From assembly GCF_003576645.1 (NCBI RefSeq), contig NC_044922.1, forward strand, positions 11,005,965 through 11,069,964: DNA of 64,000 nucleotides, read 5' to 3'. The notes under the pieces are model-generated. The model worked only from the letters and a program-made list of their open reading frames with translations. It made no database searches and was not told the DNA's origin. Both the position numbers and the translations under genes were made by a program. Of this stretch, positions 60,021 to 64,000 are shown in pieces. Position 1 is the stretch's first letter, and each line of letters starts with the position of its first letter. Source of the stretch: Ipomoea triloba. Its lineage: Eukaryota; Streptophyta; Magnoliopsida; Solanales; Convolvulaceae.

Positions 60021-62485
60021 TTAAGCAAGTTTAGGTACCCAAACTTTGGGTCCTGGTAGGTTAGTGAGTTTAGGCATCCATTTATACCTTGTGCCCATTA
60101 TTCCAGGCCTAGGTGCAATGTAGCCATTGTACGTTTGATAATCATAAGGAATGCTAGCAAATGTTTTAGGTCTCTTTGGTGCATAACTCAACCTAGGTAG
60201 AGACTTTTCGACCGGCTTATGCACCATGCCTTTCATACGCTGTTTGGTCATGTGAAANAAGCAAGTTTAGGTACCCAAACTTTGGGTCCTGGTGGGTTAG
60301 TGAGTTTAGGCATCCATTTATACCTTGTGCCCATTATTCCAGGCCTAGGTGCAATGTAGCCATTGTACGTTTGATAATCATAAGGAATGCTAGCAAATGT
60401 TTTAGGTCTTTTTGGTGCATAACTCAACCTAGGTAGAGACTTTCCGACCGGCTTATGCACCATGCCTTTCATGCGCTGTTTGGTCATGTGAAATAGCTGA
60501 AAGTGAGGTTTCTTCCAGACATTGTGATTCGATGACCAATCCTCACTAGATGGATAGAGTCTGCCTTTCTCCATCCGTGAGTTCCTAACTATGTGGATCT
60601 CAGACTTTCCATATTTGCCTTGAGGCGCATTATATGGAATGTAGCTCTTTTTGTACTTGGAATGGCCTTGCGAGAGATAGCGAGGTGATCTCTCGATATT
60701 GTTTACCCGGCCATTCTTCGTAGCTTTCCTATACTTTCCATTGCTGGTGTATAGGGACGGTTTATGAATAGCTACCCTGGTCCTTTTCGTTGGTCCTTTA
60801 TAACCTTTATTTGGTTTGGGTTGAGATCCTCCAATTTTTGAAGTTCCCAAACCGTTGGTCTGTTTATTTCTCGAGAGAAGGTCTCGATGGAACCCTAGAC
60901 CGGTTCTATCACTTGTAGGTCTGTGATCATTCACCATTTTCTCCATAGCTTTGGAGGAATTAGAGTATGATGCTATAACCTTTCTAAGATCATTTTCTGT
61001 GATCTCTCGAGTTTTGCACTCTTCAGTTAGTTGGATTATTTTAGCTTCTAACTCACTTACTTTGAGAGTTAGCTCCGAATTCTCTTTCGAGACGTTCTTA
61101 AGCATATCTCTTTCAGCAGTTAGCTTGCTGTTTTCCTCCCTGATTTTGGCATGAGTGCTATTAGCGACTGCGAGATCCCTTTTGAATGTTTCAAGCATCT
61201 CAAAGGGATCTTCATCGCTTCTGAAGGAAGAGCAACGAGAGGTAGAAATAGAGCAGCGAGATGTGGAAGTAGAGGTTACCTCATTGTCAATGGCCATTAG
61301 GCATTGATTCTCTTCTTCCTCGGTGTATAAGCAGATGAGCCCCCTCTCATCCTCTGAGCTGCTGCTGCTTTCACTGGAGCTCGACGTCTCGGACTCCTCG
61401 ATTGTTCTCTCGAGTTCCTCAGCAACAAGCGCCTTTCTGCGCAGATGTTTCTTTGTATCTCCCTTGAAGCCACTTTGTGCTGGCTTCTCTTTAGGTTCCT
61501 CCTTTCTCCTGGAGTTCCTACATTCTAGGCCTTGATACTTGCTTACCTTAGGGTAAGGACAGTCAGCCTTGAAGTGCCCCGGTCTCCTACAGTTGTAGCA
61601 TAGACCTTGATCTTCTTCCTCCATTCCTCTGGATGTGTATTTCTCATTTTTCCTTCTTGAGGAGGAAGGTGAACTTGTGTTGCTTTCCGGTGTCTTTTTC
61701 ATGAACTTCCTGAATTTTCTTATGAAGAAAGCAAACTGTTCGTCAGATAAAAAATCAGTGGGATTAGGATCTGACCTTGAGGAGGTGGTTGGTTGGTCCG
61801 CAACCAGTGCCACATTCCGTCTGTCCACCACGTCCTCATCTCTCGGAAACATCTCAAATTCGAAGGCTTTGAGATCTCTGAATAGTTGGTCGGTTGTGGT
61901 GTTCTTCAAATCCCTGTGATCACGCATTGTGATCACCTTCATTTCCCACTCCTTGGTAAGGCCTCGTAAGACCTTCAGGTTTAGCTCCTTTTGTGGAATC
62001 TCCTTCTCGAGATCACTGATCTCTATTGATAGCTTCATGAAACGAGATTCCATGCTGTCGATGCTCTCCCCTGGCTTCATCTTGAAGTCCTCGAACTTCT
62101 TCATGGCCACGGTGAGCTTGTTTTCCTTCTCCTGTTCGTCACCTTCACCAATTAACATCAAAGTATCCCATACCTCTTTTGCCGTTTTGCACTTTCTTAC
62201 TTTTGGAAAGATGGTTTCGTCTATAGCTCTGAAGAGAATGTCCTTGGCAATGTTGTCCAAGTTGTTTCTCTTCCTATCATCACTTGTCCATTCTTCCCTA
62301 GGTTTGGGGACATATTTTGGTGTATCTCTGGTTTGCTCAGCAGTCGTGTTTACCATCATGATCTTGACTGGTCCAGATGTTATAACTTCGGCCATCTCAT
62401 CATGGAGGGCTGATAGATACGCAAGCATGCGTGTTTTCCAGTCATCGAACCTGCTAAGATCAAAGAGAAGATGTCTCGACAACAT
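60021..62485 (-). CDS. Gag of the SIRE-like copia element
   Basis: An open frame from MLSRHLLFDLSRFDDWKTRM. The UBN2-type gag core follows (AKEVWDTLMLIGEGDEQEKE, MKPGESIDSMESRFMKL, LTKEWEMKVITMRDH). Next come a CCHC zinc knuckle (CYNCRRPGHFKADC, about 61560-61605), an acidic Ser-rich stretch and a coiled coil (AKIREENSKLTAERDML). The C-terminal Tyr/Lys/Pro-rich part is duplicated around the N at 60258 (235 bases, about four differences), so the true end is uncertain. It forms the particle core and binds RNA. The first nine bases of the normal start (ATGGATAGC, seen in the plus-strand copy at 62830) are lost at the inversion point. Confidence 0.85.
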
Positions 62486-62488
62486 GCT

Positions 62489-62732
62489 TTTTTATCTCTC
62501 GCTAACCTCTCGATTGCACTGCATATAAACGCACTTCTCGAACTAACTCAAACTCGTGCTAACTAAAAGGGGATAACATTTCCGCTGCGCATAAAACTTT
62601 GTCTTCACCTCGTGGTATCGAACCTAAACATCCTAAGTTCAATACACACGAGAGGTTGAAAAGATTTGCAAAATCTTATACAAGTCTATTCACCCCCCTC
62701 TAGACTTGTACCCCATCCCCTTGGGACCAACA
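62489..62732 (+). repeat. 3' part of a SIRE-like LTR (plus-strand copy)
   Basis: It ends ccccttgggaccaaca just before a primer site and contains several tctcg phrases like the minus-strand LTR. Its 5' part is missing where it abuts the inverted gag at about 62488. Confidence 0.65.
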
Positions 62733-62734
62733 AT

Positions 62735-62746
62735 TGGTATCAGAGC
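62735..62746 (+). other. Primer-binding site
   Basis: tggtatcagagc, complementary to the 3' end of initiator Met tRNA, three bases after the LTR end. Confidence 0.85.
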
Positions 62747-62829
62747 AAGTTCTCTGATCGATATAAACCTTTGTTTATATTGCCTAGAGAGAAAAATTTA
62801 AAATTTTCAAAGCACGAGATAATTTTAAT

Positions 62830-64000
62830 ATGGATAGCATGTTGTCGAGACATCTTCTCTTTGATCTTAGCAGGTTCGATGACTGGAAAACACGCATGCT
62901 TGCGTATCTATCAGCCCTCCATGATGAGATGGCCGAAGTTATAACATCTGGACCAGTCAAGATCATGATGGTAAACACGACTGCTGAGCAAACCAGAGAT
63001 ACACCAAAGTATGTCCCCAAACTAGGGAAGAATGGACAAGTGATGATAGGAAGAGAAACAACTTGGACAACATTGCCAAGGATATTCTCTTCAGAGCTAT
63101 AGACGAAACCATCTTTCCAAAAGTAAAAAGTGCAAAACGGCGAAAGAGGTATGGGATACTTTGATGTTGATTGGTGAAGGTGACGAACAGGAGAAGGAGA
63201 ACAAGCTCACCGTGGCCATGAAGAAGTTCGAGGACTTCAAGATGAAGCCAGGGGAGAGCATCGACAGCATGGAATCTCGTTTCATGAAGCTATCAATAGA
63301 GATCAGTGATCTCGAGAAGGAGATTCCACAAAAGGAGCTAAACCTGAAGGTCTTACGGCCTTACCAAGGAGTGGGAAATGAAGGTGATCACAATGCGTGA
63401 TCACAGGGATTTGAAGAACACCACAACCGACCAACTATTCAGAGATCTCAAAGCCTTCGAATTTGAGATGTTTCCAAGAGATGAGGATGTGGTGGACAGA
63501 CGGAATGTGGCACTGGTTGCGGACCAACCAACCACCTCCTCAAGGTCAGATCTAATCCCACTGATTTTTTATCTGACGAACAGTTTGCTTTCTTCATAAG
63601 AAAATTCAGGAAGTTCATGAAGAAGACACCGGAAAGCAATACAAGTTCACCTTCCTCCTCAAGAAGGAAAAATGAGAAATACACATCCAGAGGAATGGAG
63701 GAAGAAGATCAAGGTCTATGCTACAACTGCAGGAGACCGGGCACTTCAAGGCTGACTGTCCTTACCCTAAGGTAAGCAAGTATCAAGGCCTAGAATGTAG
63801 GAACTCCAGGAGAAAGGAGGAACCTAAAGAGAAGCCAGCACAAAGTGGCTTCAAGGGAGATACAAAGAAACATCTGCGCAGAAAGGCGCTTGTTGCTGAG
63901 GAACTCGAGAGAACAATCGAGGAGTCCGAGACGTCGAGCTCAGTGCAGCTCAGCAGCTGATGAGAGGGGCTCATCTGCTTATACACCGAGGAAGAAGAGA
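62830..64000 (+). pseudogene. Second gag copy, plus strand, with small deletions; runs off the window
   Basis: Starts MDSMLSRHLLFDLSRFDDWK and matches the minus-strand gag almost base for base. At least five 1-2-base deletions (about 63022, 63127, 63356, 63551, 63735) break the frame, and a larger change lies near 63940. The zinc knuckle is split by one of them (63735). The element continues beyond the right edge. The pattern of many tiny deletions with few substitutions suggests sequencing error as much as decay. Confidence 0.85.

Larger units (their letters stand above)
50434..62488 (-). mobile_element. SIRE-like Ty1/copia element with a third ORF
   Basis: On the minus strand the order is gag (62485-60021), pol (60015-56656), spacer with tandem repeats, a long third ORF (55045-52430), a polypurine tract (aaaaagggggaaat, 52139-52152) and an LTR (52138-50434). 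A third ORF after pol and a large LTR ending ccttgggaccaaca are typical of the SIRE/Maximus lineage. The 5' LTR and leader are missing because the sequence flips at about 62488 into a second, plus-strand copy. The internal N's at 59770 and 60258 come with near-exact duplications of 143 and 235 bases. Confidence 0.8.

Overview
The window is nuclear DNA of a flowering plant, most likely a eudicot. The evidence is spliced genes with GT-AG introns, a plastid-type transit peptide, plant-only protein families (CBS-CBS-PB1, At4g08330-like), Stowaway MITEs, plant L1 LINEs, Ty1/copia and Ty3/gypsy elements and MULEs. The species cannot be named from sequence alone. No rRNA, tRNA, CRISPR array or bacterial-type operon was seen.

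Layout. 1-3400: remains of a FAR1/MULE transposase with about 20 AAGGTGCG-type repeats around it, a 628-bp foldback element, a 238-bp MITE and a short SINE-like insertion. 3571-15966 (+): a ten-exon gene for a plastid-type protein with two START/COQ10-like domains; its ORF is intact (739 aa) although a 3.8-kb copia element sits in intron 5. 16354-16853 (-): a two-exon gene for an At4g08330-like zinc-ribbon-type protein, convergent with the first gene. 17876-23115: a full-length but inactivated L1-type LINE with an 18-bp target duplication. 23684-35184 (-): a 14-exon gene for a CBS-CBS-PB1 protein (550 aa) whose introns hold several MITEs and a copia relic.

35700-64000 is almost entirely nested transposable elements. 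In order: a non-autonomous LTR element inside an older element carrying GCCTAGGCGCC; a Pack-MULE (41888-43358) with a 9-bp target duplication that has captured part of an AMT2-type ammonium transporter gene; a 1.9-kb solo LTR with a 5-bp target duplication; a gypsy gag fragment hit by an inverted relative of that LTR; and a large SIRE-like copia element on the minus strand (gag, pol, long third ORF, 3' LTR). At the right edge a second gag copy lies head-to-head with it.

Assembly quality matters here. Three single-N positions (36760, 38923, 48777) are each followed by an exact repeat of 0.9-1.35 kb, two more (59770, 60258) by near-exact repeats, and three unrelated places carry a tandem duplication of exactly 42 bp. 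These look like unmerged contig overlaps, not biology. The three host genes lie in the clean part (1-35.2 kb). No clearly new biological system is evident. The best leads are the AMT2-capturing Pack-MULE, the strong enrichment of the 7-mer CTCTCGA across the SIRE-like element in all reading frames, and its long third ORF.
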